Shown here in pieces: positions 24,772-34,549 of a DNA stretch of 64,000 nucleotides. A program made the position numbers and the translations under genes. Position 1 is the first letter of the stretch; the number at the start of each line of letters is the position of its first letter. This DNA is from Cobetia sp. L2A1 (GTDB lineage Bacteria > Pseudomonadota > Gammaproteobacteria > Pseudomonadales > Halomonadaceae). Where the stretch lies: positions 2,418,001-2,482,000 of the forward strand of contig NZ_CP047025.1 of assembly GCF_009796845.1 (NCBI RefSeq). Reading direction: 5' to 3'. The notes below the pieces were generated by a model. It ran no database searches. It worked only from the letters and a program-made list of their open reading frames with translations, and was not told the origin of the DNA.

Positions 24772-25230
24772 ATGTCCACACCTTCCCTATTCAAGTCTAT
24801 GCTTTCTCGTCTGCTGAGTACTGATGACAACGTCGCCAGCCTGATACTGCGCGTGCCCACCGGCATCATCTTCATGGCGCACGGTGCGCAAAAGCTGTTC
24901 GGCGCTTTCGGCGGTTATGGCCTGGAAGGCACTGGGCAGTGGATGGCCTCCCTTGGTATCGAGCCCGGCTATCTGATGGCGCTGATGTCTGGCAGTGCTG
25001 AATTCTTCGGCGGTCTCGCCATTCTGATAGGTCTGCTGACCCGCCCTGCTGCCGCGGTACTAGCCTTTACCATGTTGATCGCCATTCTCACCGTTCATAT
25101 CAGCAATGGTCTGTTTGCCAGCAACAATGGCTATGAGTACGCACTGGCACTGATGACCACCTCGGTCGCCCTGGCACTACTGGGCGGCGGCAAGGCCTCA
25201 CTGGATCGGCTGCTATTCTCGGCTCGATAA
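24772..25230 (+). CDS. DoxX-family membrane protein
   Basis: This 152-residue protein has four helices and the family pattern LRVPTGIIFMAHGAQKLFG and GSAEFFGGLAILIGLLTR. DoxX proteins are quinol-oxidase-associated or detoxification-linked membrane proteins, with roles mostly inferred. The start at 24772 is chosen because GGAG lies six bases upstream. It is followed after 59 bases by a pirin gene; this LysR-doxX-pirin arrangement is common in proteobacteria and points to aromatic or redox stress response. Confidence 0.88.
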   Translation: MSTPSLFKSMLSRLLSTDDNVASLILRVPTGIIFMAHGAQKLFGAFGGYGLEGTGQWMASLGIEPGYLMALMSGSAEFFGGLAILIGLLTRPAAAVLAFTMLIAILTVHISNGLFASNNGYEYALALMTTSVALALLGGGKASLDRLLFSAR

Positions 25231-25289
25231 CTCACCGCGAAGACTCGCCGATTGATGCCCCTCCCCGTTCACACAGATGAGGACTCGTC

Positions 25290-26009
25290 ATGATGTACCT
25301 ACGTCGTAACAATGAGCGCGGCCACGCCAGATTCGACTGGCTCGAAAGCCGTCACAGCTTTTCCTTTGCCAGCTACTACGATCCCGCGCATATGGGGGTT
25401 TCGGTGCTACGCGTCATCAATGACGATATCGTGGCACCAGGTACGGGATTTGATGCCCACCCGCATCGCGATATGGAAATCATCAGCTACGTGCTACAAG
25501 GCAGCATCGAGCATCGCGATACGCTGGGCTCGCACCGAAAGCTGAGTGCAGGTGAAGTACAGGTGATGAGCGCCGGCATTGGCGTTGAGCACAGCGAATA
25601 CAACGTTTCAGAGCATGATTCGCTGCACTTCCTGCAAATCTGGATCACGCCGAATATCAAAGGGCTGACGCCGCGCTATCAGCAGCAACCTTTTGAGCCC
25701 ACGCCTGGTCTGCAGCTATTGATCGCACCAGCAAATGACAAGACTGGCGCCGATAACGCTAACGCTGACGTGCTAAGCATCAATCAGGACGCACGGATGT
25801 ATCGCGTCCAGCTTGATGGGCAAGATCTTGAACTGCCACAGCGCCCACATCGTGTCTATTACCTGCATGTCATCGAAGGCCAGGTAAGTTTGCAAGGCGA
25901 AACCCTGAAGGCGGGCGATGCAGCCGCGGTCAATACGAAGCAAGACGCGCCACTGGTACTGAGCGGCGCACAATCCCTGCATGCCTTACTGTTCGATCTA
26001 CCGGCCTGA
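25290..26009 (+). CDS. Pirin-family protein (YhaK-like)
   Basis: This 239-residue bicupin has the N-terminal metal site intact: His57 and His59 in AHPHRD, His101 and Glu103 in EHSEYN. Pirins bind iron and several have quercetinase activity; YhaK is a redox-responsive member. The C-terminal cupin is shorter and lacks ligands, as usual. It is cotranscribed with doxX under the divergent LysR. Start at 25290 with ATGAGGA upstream. Confidence 0.9.
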   Translation: MMYLRRNNERGHARFDWLESRHSFSFASYYDPAHMGVSVLRVINDDIVAPGTGFDAHPHRDMEIISYVLQGSIEHRDTLGSHRKLSAGEVQVMSAGIGVEHSEYNVSEHDSLHFLQIWITPNIKGLTPRYQQQPFEPTPGLQLLIAPANDKTGADNANADVLSINQDARMYRVQLDGQDLELPQRPHRVYYLHVIEGQVSLQGETLKAGDAAAVNTKQDAPLVLSGAQSLHALLFDLPA

Positions 26010-26178
26010 GTCGACGGAACACCATATCGAACATAAGCGTCACGATGATCGACTGCGTGGGGCAGAATAGTCATAGGGTGAACTCACTCACGACTAATCT
26101 GTCCCACCTTTCAGTATTCTAGTGTCGAGCCTTTCGGGGCCAATGACGCAGACGATCATCTTCACAGGAGGACGTGTC

Positions 26179-26604
26179 ATGACAGCCAACACTCGTACCC
26201 CCGCCATCATTCAGGCAGACAAGGCCGAACCCGCCAGGCACGCGGAGAGAGTCTCTGACGCTCAGGCAAATCTTCATGTGCACGCTGATGCCTATTCCAC
26301 TGCAGGCTTCTGGAATAAAGTCTCGAACGTGGCGAAAAAGGCTGGCAAGACGGTGCTGAATCCTGCCTTTCGCATGTACTTTGCGGCACAGGACCCCGAC
26401 ACTCCCATCTGGGCCAGAACGACCATCTATGGCGCATTGGGTTACTTCATCTCGCCGATTGATGCACTGCCGGATTTCACTCCTCTGCTGGGCTATACGG
26501 ATGACCTCACCCTGATGGCCGGTGCCGTGGCCATCGTGGCAGCCCACATCAAACAGGAGCACGCCGAGCGGGCCGATAAAGTGCTCAAGCGCTGGTTCAA
26601 CTAA
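26179..26604 (+). CDS. YkvA-family protein (DUF1232)
   Basis: This 141-residue protein has the DUF1232 core in its C-terminal half: ALGYFISPIDALPDFTPLLG followed by YTDDLTLMAGAV. The N-terminal 50 residues are polar. Start at 26179, with ACAGGAGG seven bases upstream. The family is often small and membrane-associated; function unknown. It stands alone. Confidence 0.82.
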   Translation: MTANTRTPAIIQADKAEPARHAERVSDAQANLHVHADAYSTAGFWNKVSNVAKKAGKTVLNPAFRMYFAAQDPDTPIWARTTIYGALGYFISPIDALPDFTPLLGYTDDLTLMAGAVAIVAAHIKQEHAERADKVLKRWFN

Positions 26605-26767
26605 CATCGCCCATTCTTGCTTTGCCACGTGCATGGAAGGGGTGAAATGCATTACCCGCACCACGATCAGTCACTGACCGTCGGCATGGTATCCTGATCG
26701 CCGCTGCAGAATCGCGATTCAACCCCCAAATTCACGAGCCAGAGATATTAACGCTCAGGAAACCTCC

Positions 26768-27436
26768 ATGACATTGATGAAAACCGCACTCGCGGGTCTG
26801 GCGATGCTCCTGATGACAGGCTGCGCTTCACGAGCGCAGATTGATGTTCCCGTAGTACAGCCCGTGCAGACTCAGGCCTACGAGCACAAGGCATTTTTTC
26901 CCGATATCTATTACAGCCAGCCTGAAGCCAACCTGTTTTCCGGTGCTGCTCAACAAGCCATGCAACCGCTTGGCAACGTCAGGCTATCGCACGTCTGTTC
27001 GCCGGCCATGACCAATTTCGATCAGCTGCTTCGTGAGCAACTCCCCAGCACATCGAGCATCACTCATGATGCTCGCGCGGGCGATTACCGCCTGCAGGTC
27101 GAGATCATGGCACACGAAAACAGAGGGCCAGTCTATCTTGACTATCTAATGGCAATAAATCTGCCCATGAACCTGCTGACCTTTGGCATCGCCAATGAAG
27201 ATTTCGACATCATTGCAGATTTCAATGTCGAATATCGACTATATGACAAGGACGAAAAGCTGCTGTTCAGCAAGGATTATACCGTCAGGGATTCTGTGCC
27301 TCACCAGGCCGGTAACTTCGACATTGGAAATCGGATTTTCCTGCCCGCGCAGAACATGATGACGAAGTATCTGTTATTGACCATGAACGACTTCTTCAAC
27401 AATGCCAGCCGGCCTCTGCCCGCAACAGGCACCTGA
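26768..27436 (+). CDS. Putative lipoprotein, unknown function
   Basis: This 222-residue protein begins with a lipoprotein signal peptide (MKTALAGLAMLLMTGC, lipobox with Cys near residue 19). The mature part contains DYRLQVEIMAHENRG near the middle and ends in a polar tail. The alternating strand pattern suggests a periplasmic beta-rich domain attached to the outer membrane. No family was recognised. It is flanked by its own promoter-like region and does not belong to a clear operon. Confidence 0.75.
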   Translation: MTLMKTALAGLAMLLMTGCASRAQIDVPVVQPVQTQAYEHKAFFPDIYYSQPEANLFSGAAQQAMQPLGNVRLSHVCSPAMTNFDQLLREQLPSTSSITHDARAGDYRLQVEIMAHENRGPVYLDYLMAINLPMNLLTFGIANEDFDIIADFNVEYRLYDKDEKLLFSKDYTVRDSVPHQAGNFDIGNRIFLPAQNMMTKYLLLTMNDFFNNASRPLPATGT

Positions 27437-27810
27437 ACAGTCGCCAGTACACAATGGACAATCTGAGCACTCAACGCCTCGTCTGCCTCGCAGCCGGGGC
27501 GCTTTCAATCACGCAAACACATCGTGAGATGGGCATTGAATCGCCGACAGATGCCTTACAGCCATGCTATTAGTCTAATCATCTTGCCGACCCGTGAGAT
27601 GAATTTGCAGATCAAAAATCAATTATTTCATAAAATACAAACACTTGGGCCTATAAAAACGCAGAAACACGACTGGTATTACCAGATGGCCTCCAGTAGC
27701 AGAAACAAATCGACTCTCTTACCTTGAACTAGCATCAGACGTATAAACATTTTTCGTTTACTCACAACAATAATGACGTTCGCTGCGCCAAATGATGGAG
27801 AGTGCTGCAC
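27437..27810. promoter_or_regulatory. Promoter region of the lactate permease
   Basis: These 374 bases hold no convincing gene. A weak hairpin (AACGCCTCG with CGGGGCGCTT, about 27473-27504) may end the lipoprotein transcript. The AT-rich second half has the inverted repeat TAAAC-N7-GTTTA at 27744-27760, a possible operator near the permease. Confidence 0.45.
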
Positions 27811-29505
27811 ATGAATCAGTCGCTACTGGCTCTACTGGCCTTTGTGCCATTACTGCTCGCTGGAGTTCTATTGATCGGCTTCCGCATGGCCGCCCGCCTC
27901 GCCATGCCCATCGTCTTCGTGGTCACGGCGCTCATCGCGTTGCTGGCGTGGGACATGACCTTCAATCGCGTACTGGCCTCCTCGTTGCAGGGGTTGATTC
28001 TGACCATCGCCATCCTGTGGATCATCTTCGGCGCCCTGCTGCTGCTGAATACACTCAAGCACTCCGGCGGCATCGCTGCGATTCGCAACGGTTTCTCCGG
28101 TATCAGTCCTGATCGCCGAGTGCAGGCCATCATCGTCGCCTGGCTGTTCGGTTGCTTTATCGAAGGGGCCTCCGGATTCGGCACACCTGCTGCCGTTGCG
28201 GCTCCCTTGATGGTGGCGCTGGGCTTCCCTGCGCTGGCCGCCGTTGTCGTTGGCATGATGGTGCAATCAACGCCGGTCTCCTTCGGCGCAGTCGGTACAC
28301 CCATCGTCGTCGGGGTATCTGGGGGACTCAACAAGGCAGGTGTCAGCGAAACACTGACCAGCAATGGCTCCAGCTGGGATAGCTACTTCCAGTTGATCAC
28401 CTCTGAAGTCGCCATCACCCACGGCATCATCGGCATCTGCATGCCGTTGATCATGGTCGCTGTGATGGTGCGCTTCTTCGGGGCCAATCGCTCCTGGCGC
28501 GAGGGACTCGAAGTGGCACCGTTCGCGCTGTTCGCCGGCGTCTGTTTCGTCGTGCCCTATGTGCTGGCCGGCGTGCTGCTGGGGCCGGAATTTCCCTCGA
28601 TGATCGGCGCCATGGTCGGACTGGCCATCGTCGTGCCTGCTGCTCGCAAGGGCTTCCTGCTACCCGCCACCACCTGGGACTTCCCGAAAGTCGAAAGCTG
28701 GCCCCAGGAATGGATCGGCAAGCTGGATATGACGCTGGAGCCCGTAGAAGGTCGCAAGCCACTGTCCGTCGGCATGGGCTGGATGCCCTATGTGCTTCTA
28801 GCAGTCTTGCTGGTGCTATCTCGCGTCATCACTCCCTTGAAAGATGCACTGACCTCCCTGAGCTTCGGCTGGAACAGCATTCTAGGGGAAAGTGACATTT
28901 CCGGAAGCCTGCAACCGCTATATCTGCCCGGCGGTATCCTGGTCGTGGTGGTCTTGCTGACCACCGTGCTTCACCGGATGCGCATGAAGGATGTCGGTGC
29001 TGCAGTCTCGGAGTCCAGCCGCACGATTCTGGGCGCTGGCTTCGTACTGCTGTTCACCATCCCGATGGTGCGCATCCTGATCAACTCGGGCGTCAATGAG
29101 GCGGACCTGGTCTCGATGCCCGTCGCGATGGCACAGTTCATTGCCGATAGCGTCGGCGACATCTATCCGCTATTTGCGCCAGCTGTCGGCGCGCTCGGTG
29201 CCTTCATCGCCGGTTCCAATACCGTCTCCAATCTGATGCTGGCTGACTTCCAGTTCAACGTCGCCGAAGCCCTTGGCCTCTCCAGCGCCATGATGGTCGC
29301 GCTACAGGCCGTGGGCGCGGCTGCCGGCAACATGATCGCCATCCATAACGTGGTCGCCGCTTCTGCCACGGTTGGCCTACTGGGGCGAGAAGGCATAACA
29401 CTGAGAAAGACGATTCTACCGACGCTCTACTACGTCATCTTCGCCGGCATCATCGGCATGATTGCCTTCCATGGCATCGGAGTCGTGGATGGATTGATGA
29501 AGTAA
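27811..29505 (+). CDS. L-lactate permease (LctP family)
   Basis: This 564-residue protein has 12-14 membrane helices and is close in length to E. coli LldP (551). Family-like segments are [33 protein letters not shown] and [15 protein letters not shown]. These carriers take up L-lactate, D-lactate or glycolate with protons. The start at 27811 has GGAGAG upstream; a TG-rich in-frame start slightly upstream is less likely. No lactate dehydrogenase lies beside it, so the exact substrate is inferred. It ends at a strong bidirectional terminator. Confidence 0.9.
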   Translation: MNQSLLALLAFVPLLLAGVLLIGFRMAARLAMPIVFVVTALIALLAWDMTFNRVLASSLQGLILTIAILWIIFGALLLLNTLKHSGGIAAIRNGFSGISPDRRVQAIIVAWLFGCFIEGASGFGTPAAVAAPLMVALGFPALAAVVVGMMVQSTPVSFGAVGTPIVVGVSGGLNKAGVSETLTSNGSSWDSYFQLITSEVAITHGIIGICMPLIMVAVMVRFFGANRSWREGLEVAPFALFAGVCFVVPYVLAGVLLGPEFPSMIGAMVGLAIVVPAARKGFLLPATTWDFPKVESWPQEWIGKLDMTLEPVEGRKPLSVGMGWMPYVLLAVLLVLSRVITPLKDALTSLSFGWNSILGESDISGSLQPLYLPGGILVVVVLLTTVLHRMRMKDVGAAVSESSRTILGAGFVLLFTIPMVRILINSGVNEADLVSMPVAMAQFIADSVGDIYPLFAPAVGALGAFIAGSNTVSNLMLADFQFNVAEALGLSSAMMVALQAVGAAAGNMIAIHNVVAASATVGLLGREGITLRKTILPTLYYVIFAGIIGMIAFHGIGVVDGLMK

Positions 29506-29558
29506 TGATCAGAGGCGTGCCATGGGGAGTGCTTTGAAGACCATGGCGCAATCTCGCT

Positions 29559-29598
29559 AAACGAAGACGGGGGCCTTTATAGGCCCCCGTCTTCGTTT
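29559..29598. terminator. Bidirectional Rho-independent terminator
   Basis: Perfect 18-bp arms (29559-29576 and 29581-29598) enclose TTAT. It ends the lactate permease and the convergent cold-shock/DUF1294 gene. Confidence 0.95.
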
Positions 29599-29620
29599 CA
29601 TCCTGAGCGAAGCCGCCGCC

Positions 29621-30265
29621 TCACGACCACTTGATCATCATGTCACCCGTACTGATGGGGAACCCCAGCATCTGCCGCAACGACGATGCATCTGGTGACA
29701 GAACCAGCCAGCCGACGGCGCCGATATTGAGCAGTACTGCGCACCAGAAGGTGACCTGATAACTGCGCTTGCGCGTCTTGTGGCGCAGGAGTTGCTGCGC
29801 GAACCAAGCACCGGGCCAGCCACACGTCAGCTCCATCAGATGCAGGGTACTCTCCGTGACTCGCCATGCACCACGCCGAGCCGCCTGCTTGTCCGTCCAG
29901 TAACTCAGGAAGGCCAGCAGGCTCATGCCCAGATACATGGCAAGTAACATCCACGGCAACACCCCCTGCTGCCACGCGACATACAACCCGCCAATCACGC
30001 CCAACGCCACCAACAGGCTTACCCATACGCCGACATTGACGGCCGATGAAGTACCGCCTGCGCCTTCCACACGAAAGCGCGTTACACGTGGTCGACCCTG
30101 CTCGTCCATCCCAAGCTGATAGGCCACTTGCGCACTGGCCTTGGGGCGGCCACGCCCCTTGTAGGCACTGATATGAGCGAACACCTCCTGCCCGCCCAAT
30201 GACGGCTTGATGAAGCCAAAGCCCTTGTCATCGTTCCAGCGCGTCAATCTTCCTTGATGATTCAT
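29621..30265 (-). CDS. Cold-shock domain plus DUF1294 membrane protein
   Basis: This 214-residue fusion has an N-terminal cold-shock RNA-binding domain (about 1-65; RWNDDKGFGFIKP is the RNP1 motif, followed by VFAHIS). Next comes a short linker, one helix pair (about 75-115), then DUF1294 with FLSYWTDKQAARRGAWR and a final membrane segment. The combination occurs in many gammaproteobacteria; its role is not established. It suggests membrane-localised RNA binding. Start at 30265 with the standard MNHQGRL beginning. Confidence 0.87.
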   Translation of the reverse strand: MNHQGRLTRWNDDKGFGFIKPSLGGQEVFAHISAYKGRGRPKASAQVAYQLGMDEQGRPRVTRFRVEGAGGTSSAVNVGVWVSLLVALGVIGGLYVAWQQGVLPWMLLAMYLGMSLLAFLSYWTDKQAARRGAWRVTESTLHLMELTCGWPGAWFAQQLLRHKTRKRSYQVTFWCAVLLNIGAVGWLVLSPDASSLRQMLGFPISTGDMMIKWS

Positions 30266-30307
30266 GTGCCAGCGACTCGTCCGTGTGTCATTGTCCAGCG
30301 GCTATCT

Positions 30308-30799
30308 CTAGCCAACAAAGGTGCCAGTGCTCTTGCTACCCCCAGCATTGCCACCCCCATTCTGGTCATTATCATGATCGTTGTCGTCATGCTCAGTACG
30401 CTGGTCGTCATCACGGAAGCTGCCCTGAATGGCATCCTTTGCCATCGCAGCCTTTTGCTCAGCTGAGCGCGCCAGCGCCTCATTCGGATTACGTGCTTCC
30501 ACCTGCATCTGATATTGATAGCCTTGTGTTTCCAGCAGGCTGGCATACCACTGATTGCCCTTGAGGCTGATCGTGAGATTCAGGCCGAGAAACAGCACAT
30601 TGGATATCAGCTGCCCTTCCATCGTCGCCGGAATGAGCATGGAGCTGAGTACGATGAAGCCGAACAGGCAAGCGGCCAGCATCCAGATACGCTTGTAGAG
30701 TGCCCAGAAAACCCCGAAAAAGAAGGCCGGCCACGACCACCCTTGCTTGACGGCACGGGGGCCGTGAAGGGGATGCTCGAGAATGCTGAATGTCGCCAT
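30308..30799 (-). CDS. DUF2628-like membrane protein
   Basis: This 163-residue protein has a DUF2628-type N-terminus (GWSWPAFFFGVFWALYKRIW and an adjacent hydrophobic helix pair, about residues 20-65). A cytosolic region with NPNEALARSAEQ follows. The C-terminus is an Asp/Asn/Gly-rich low-complexity tail (DDNDHDND type). The ATG at 30799 is preferred to the GTG three bases upstream. Function unknown. Confidence 0.78.
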   Translation of the reverse strand: MATFSILEHPLHGPRAVKQGWSWPAFFFGVFWALYKRIWMLAACLFGFIVLSSMLIPATMEGQLISNVLFLGLNLTISLKGNQWYASLLETQGYQYQMQVEARNPNEALARSAEQKAAMAKDAIQGSFRDDDQRTEHDDNDHDNDQNGGGNAGGSKSTGTFVG

Positions 30800-31019
30800 C
30801 ACTGAAATCCTTGTCAGATGCCCCGCCCCGAAACACGGCGTGATAGGGGAAGGGAGTCACAGATGAACCGAGCCGATGACATCAGTCGTTATCGACACTG
30901 CAAAGCCTGTCACTATAAACACCCGCCCTTGTCAGGACCATGAATTCGAAGCGGTTCTCAAGCGACAATCGTTACGGCCTCCCGCTACAAGGCTGTTCGA
31001 GCCGACATCTCCTGATAAT

Positions 31020-33119
31020 CTAACCGGACACGCTGATGACAATCGGATCCTCGTTGGCGGGATAGGCACAACACATCAATACCTCCCCTTGAGCGATCGC
31101 CGCTTGCGGAGTGACGGGATATTGAACTTTCCCCGACATCAACCGTAGCGCGCAACTGCCGCAGCGACCGGAGCGACAACTCGACAAGGTGGCCAGGCCA
31201 GCCTGCTCCGCCAGCTCCAGCAAGGTGCCTTTCTGCGGAACCCAATCAGCCACCGTTGCTGCCGTCGGCTGAATGGGCTGTCCGCGCCGAGCCCGTGGCA
31301 TGAAGGTAATCTCCGTGTGTGCCGGCAATGCATGCCTCGAAGGGCCATCGTCTGCGGACGGTGTCTCTGATTCCAACGAACCACGCCCGAAGAACTCGTG
31401 ATGCAGATGCTCGCGCGGCAGCCCCAATGCCATGAGTGCGGCATATTGCGCCCTCATGAAACCTTCCGAACCGCACAGATAGACATGGCTATGGGCCATG
31501 TCCGGTAGCCAGTGCATCAGCGGTGATAGCGCCAGACGTCCACGCGAATGATGATGAGTCGTGGCCGCCGGATTGGCAGAGGGTCGTGAGTGTGCGATAT
31601 GCAGATGTAACCACGCATGCTTGCGCGCCCATGCAGCGAGTTGGTCGGCAAAGGCCTGCTCTGCGCCATCACGCGCGACATGAACGAAGAACACCTCATG
31701 TGGCTCGGTATCACCCGCCGTTACCTGCCGGATCCGCTCCTCCAGCATGGCGATCATCGGTGTGATGCCGACGCCGGATGACAGCAACACGATCGATGCG
31801 GACGCTGCTTGCAACGTGAAGTCGCCCGTCGGCGGCAATGTCTCGATCACATCGCCCACTAAAAGCTCATCATGCAGCAACCGGGAGGCGACGCCCTGTG
31901 GGTCACGCCTGACTGAAACTCGATAGTCCGCGAGCTCGTCATGCCAGCTCTGCGAGAGGCTATAGCTGCGCATGACCGGAATCGAGCCACTGGTTAGAGG
32001 TTGTGATGGCGTCGACGACAACCGCAGGGTGAGAGACTGCCCCGCACGATAGGGAGCAATTCCCGCATCATCTGATGAGAGAGGCGCCAGATAAAAGGAC
32101 GTGATCGAGGCACTTTCCTTGATCTTGCGTGTGACACGCAGGCGACGAAATCCCTGGGGCCTTGCCGTTGGCCGTGGCCATTCGCCTGTCTGTGCAAGCG
32201 ACGGCGAGAGCTCGATCAAGCGCGCCTGCGCGGGTAGGGCATCCCTGACATGCAGGGTCTGCTCGGGCACGACATCCACAATCCGCTCGGCACCTTCAAT
32301 CAATGCCGCGCGTTGCGGATTCCAGTCCACGCGCGCCCGCCCCTTCAGCACCAGTACTTCTCCGCTGGTGAAATCAGGAATCAACAGACTGACGCGTTCG
32401 TCCTGCTCAATGTTGCCCAGCGTATTGAAGAAGCGATTGCCGGCAAAATCAGGAAACGACAGACTGCCATCCGAATTCAGATGCAGAAACCCGGGCCTGC
32501 CGCCACGATGCGAGACATCCACTCCATTATGCGACGCTGCATCCAGGTCGGCGGCGCGGGTGGCGATGAAAAACGTATCGGCCTGTGCCAGAAGCCTCTG
32601 GCTGAGCGATGACGTGATCGCGACTCTCCGGCTTCTGGGGACGAGAGCCGTGCCGGACTGCCAATCCACCTCGCGCTGCTGGATGTATTGAGGACAATTG
32701 CCAAAGCTCTGATCAACCGAGAGTCGCAAGCCCCGCTCATCGTGGGACAGCACGGTGCCATTCAGACGATTACGCCGTCGACTGCTCATGTCGAGTCCCA
32801 GCAGTCCAAGCTTGGTCCCTGGATCAATCTCGAGATCAAGTAACTTGGCAAGTGGCGGCGTCTTGCGAATCACCATCTCATTCGGTGACACCTCGCACAG
32901 TTCACCGGGCGCATCAAAAGCCACGATAGCCCACGGCCAACCCTGCTTGTCTGGCACACCCATGAACAGCACCGGCAGACTCTCGAAGAATGCGACATGC
33001 TGATCAGGCATTCTAGCGCGCACATAAGATGTCACTTGATCCACGTAATCCTCAGGGACGCCAGCGCGCGCTTGAACGCGACGTTCGCCTGCATGAAATA
33101 CCTGCCGGTGACTACTCAT
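31020..33119 (-). CDS. Fused PNPOx-like, ferredoxin-reductase and [2Fe-2S] oxidoreductase
   Basis: This 699-residue protein has three parts. A split-barrel pyridoxamine-phosphate-oxidase-like FMN-type domain spans about residues 20-310. A ferredoxin-NADP+-reductase-like domain spans about 335-560, with RSYSLSQ for FAD and LLSSGVGITPMIAML for NAD(P). A plant-type [2Fe-2S] domain follows, with Cys648, Cys653, Cys656 and Cys683/684. Electrons would pass from NAD(P)H through flavin to iron-sulfur. Such proteins can serve oxygenases. It follows a GST gene by 52 bases and may be cotranscribed. It may supply the Rieske oxygenase at 40 kb, but that is inference. Start at 33119 with GAGG upstream. Confidence 0.85.
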   Translation of the reverse strand: MSSHRQVFHAGERRVQARAGVPEDYVDQVTSYVRARMPDQHVAFFESLPVLFMGVPDKQGWPWAIVAFDAPGELCEVSPNEMVIRKTPPLAKLLDLEIDPGTKLGLLGLDMSSRRRNRLNGTVLSHDERGLRLSVDQSFGNCPQYIQQREVDWQSGTALVPRSRRVAITSSLSQRLLAQADTFFIATRAADLDAASHNGVDVSHRGGRPGFLHLNSDGSLSFPDFAGNRFFNTLGNIEQDERVSLLIPDFTSGEVLVLKGRARVDWNPQRAALIEGAERIVDVVPEQTLHVRDALPAQARLIELSPSLAQTGEWPRPTARPQGFRRLRVTRKIKESASITSFYLAPLSSDDAGIAPYRAGQSLTLRLSSTPSQPLTSGSIPVMRSYSLSQSWHDELADYRVSVRRDPQGVASRLLHDELLVGDVIETLPPTGDFTLQAASASIVLLSSGVGITPMIAMLEERIRQVTAGDTEPHEVFFVHVARDGAEQAFADQLAAWARKHAWLHLHIAHSRPSANPAATTHHHSRGRLALSPLMHWLPDMAHSHVYLCGSEGFMRAQYAALMALGLPREHLHHEFFGRGSLESETPSADDGPSRHALPAHTEITFMPRARRGQPIQPTAATVADWVPQKGTLLELAEQAGLATLSSCRSGRCGSCALRLMSGKVQYPVTPQAAIAQGEVLMCCAYPANEDPIVISVSG

Positions 33120-33171
33120 GATGAAGGCCTCTGATACACACTGATGTAGCGCTGGTCGACGGTGAGAAGCG

Positions 33172-33813
33172 TCAGGCCAGGACCGGACTCGTTGCCATGC
33201 CCACGAAGCCAGGTAGCGCTTCAACACGCGCAAGCCAGGCCTGGATATTGGGATAAGGCGCAAGGCTGACACCGCCTTCGGGCGCATGAGCGATATAGCT
33301 GTAACCCGCGATATCCGCCAACGTGATGTCGTCTCCGGCCAGGCAGGACTGCTGCTCCAGATGGGATTCCATCACACGGAGCAGCGCATGCGCGCGTGCG
33401 ATGGTCTGCTCATGATCGAAGGACGCACCGAATACGGTGACTAGACGCGCAGCGCAGGGGCCAGAAGCAATCTCGCCAGCCGCGATCGACAACCAGCGTT
33501 GTACTTCGGCAGCCGCCAGCGCATCACTGGGCATGAAGCGTTGCTCGTCGTCATAGCGACCTGTCAGGTAAATGAGGATGGCATTGGAATCACTTAGATA
33601 GATGCCGTTGTCCTCGATAGCCGGTACCTGTCCGAAGGGACTGATCTTCAAGTACTCAGGGGACTTGTGCACCCCATTGGCCATATCGAGATCGACGGTT
33701 TCATAGGGAATGTTCAGCAACGCCAGCATCAGTTCGACACGATGACAATGGCCGGATTTGGGATTGCGGAACAGACGAATGGGGGCTGCGGCTGCAGGAA
33801 AGAGAGCGTTCAT
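33172..33813 (-). CDS. Glutathione S-transferase
   Basis: This 213-residue cytosolic GST has a thioredoxin-fold N-terminus (about 10-85; LFRNPKSGHCHRVELMLALL, KISPFGQVPAIED and LSDSNAILIYL for glutathione binding) and an all-helical C-terminus with LAGDDITLADIAGYSY. It is upstream of, and likely cotranscribed with, the fused flavin/iron-sulfur oxidoreductase. The substrate is unknown; the context suggests detoxification of an electrophile or a step in catabolism. Confidence 0.9.
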   Translation of the reverse strand: MNALFPAAAAPIRLFRNPKSGHCHRVELMLALLNIPYETVDLDMANGVHKSPEYLKISPFGQVPAIEDNGIYLSDSNAILIYLTGRYDDEQRFMPSDALAAAEVQRWLSIAAGEIASGPCAARLVTVFGASFDHEQTIARAHALLRVMESHLEQQSCLAGDDITLADIAGYSYIAHAPEGGVSLAPYPNIQAWLARVEALPGFVGMATSPVLA

Positions 33814-33846
33814 AGGTCACCTGACAATGTGTTGAAAGGAATCTGA

Positions 33847-33918
33847 TGGATGAAGCAGGGATTGGATGAATCAATTTGGATGAAGCAGATTGGTCGAAAG
33901 CTGGCGATCGAAAGCTGA
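33847..33918. repeat. Short degenerate tandem repeats before the GST gene
   Basis: TGGATGAAGCAG occurs at 33847-33858 and 33877-33888, with a variant between them. TCGAAAGCTG occurs at 33894-33903 and 33909-33918. They lie in the GST leader, between the DUF1348 stop and the GST start. Confidence 0.75.
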
Positions 33919-33938
33919 TGAGAGAGTCATTTCGAGGC

Positions 33939-34415
33939 TCAGAACCCGAAATCGCTCAACCCCGGGTGGTCATCCGGGCGCCGCCCCAGTGGCCAATGGA
34001 ATTTACGCTCGCTTTCGGTGATCGGGTGCTCATTGATACTGGCGTGGCGGTGAGTCATCAGCCCCTGATCATCAAACTGCCAGTTCTCATTGCCATAGGC
34101 ACGGAACCACTGGCCGCTATCATTGTGATATTCGTAGGCATAACGCACAGCAATACGGTCGCCTGCCGTAGTCCAGAGTTCCTTTATCAGGCGGTACTCG
34201 AACTCGTTGGACCACTTGCGTGTCAGGAAGGCCGCAACCTCATCACGCCCGGTCACGAATTCCGCGCGATTGCGCCACCGGGTATCAGAGGAATACGCCA
34301 GTGCCACCTGCTGGGGATTGCGACTGTTCCACCCGTCTTCCGCCAGACGTACCTTCTGTGCAGCACTCTCTGGCGTGAACGGTGGCAAGGGATGGCGTGG
34401 GAGAGTGGCTGACAT
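33939..34415 (-). CDS. DUF1348 / NTF2-like protein
   Basis: This 158-residue protein has the DUF1348 pattern: [44 protein letters not shown] and a C-terminal [13 protein letters not shown]. The NTF2-like cone fold often binds small molecules. Start at 34415 with GGAG upstream. It is divergent from a LysR regulator that probably controls it together with the downstream GST and oxidoreductase genes. Function unknown. Confidence 0.87.
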   Translation of the reverse strand: MSATLPRHPLPPFTPESAAQKVRLAEDGWNSRNPQQVALAYSSDTRWRNRAEFVTGRDEVAAFLTRKWSNEFEYRLIKELWTTAGDRIAVRYAYEYHNDSGQWFRAYGNENWQFDDQGLMTHRHASINEHPITESERKFHWPLGRRPDDHPGLSDFGF

Positions 34416-34549
34416 GACAGAGACTCCAGCAGTTGAGGGTAACCAGATAGATGCCCACAGTACTCTGCCTGCCAGAGTGCTAGAATCCTCGCCAATCACA
34501 ATTCATTATTCCAGATATTGACAACAATCGCCGTGAACGGGAGCCACTG

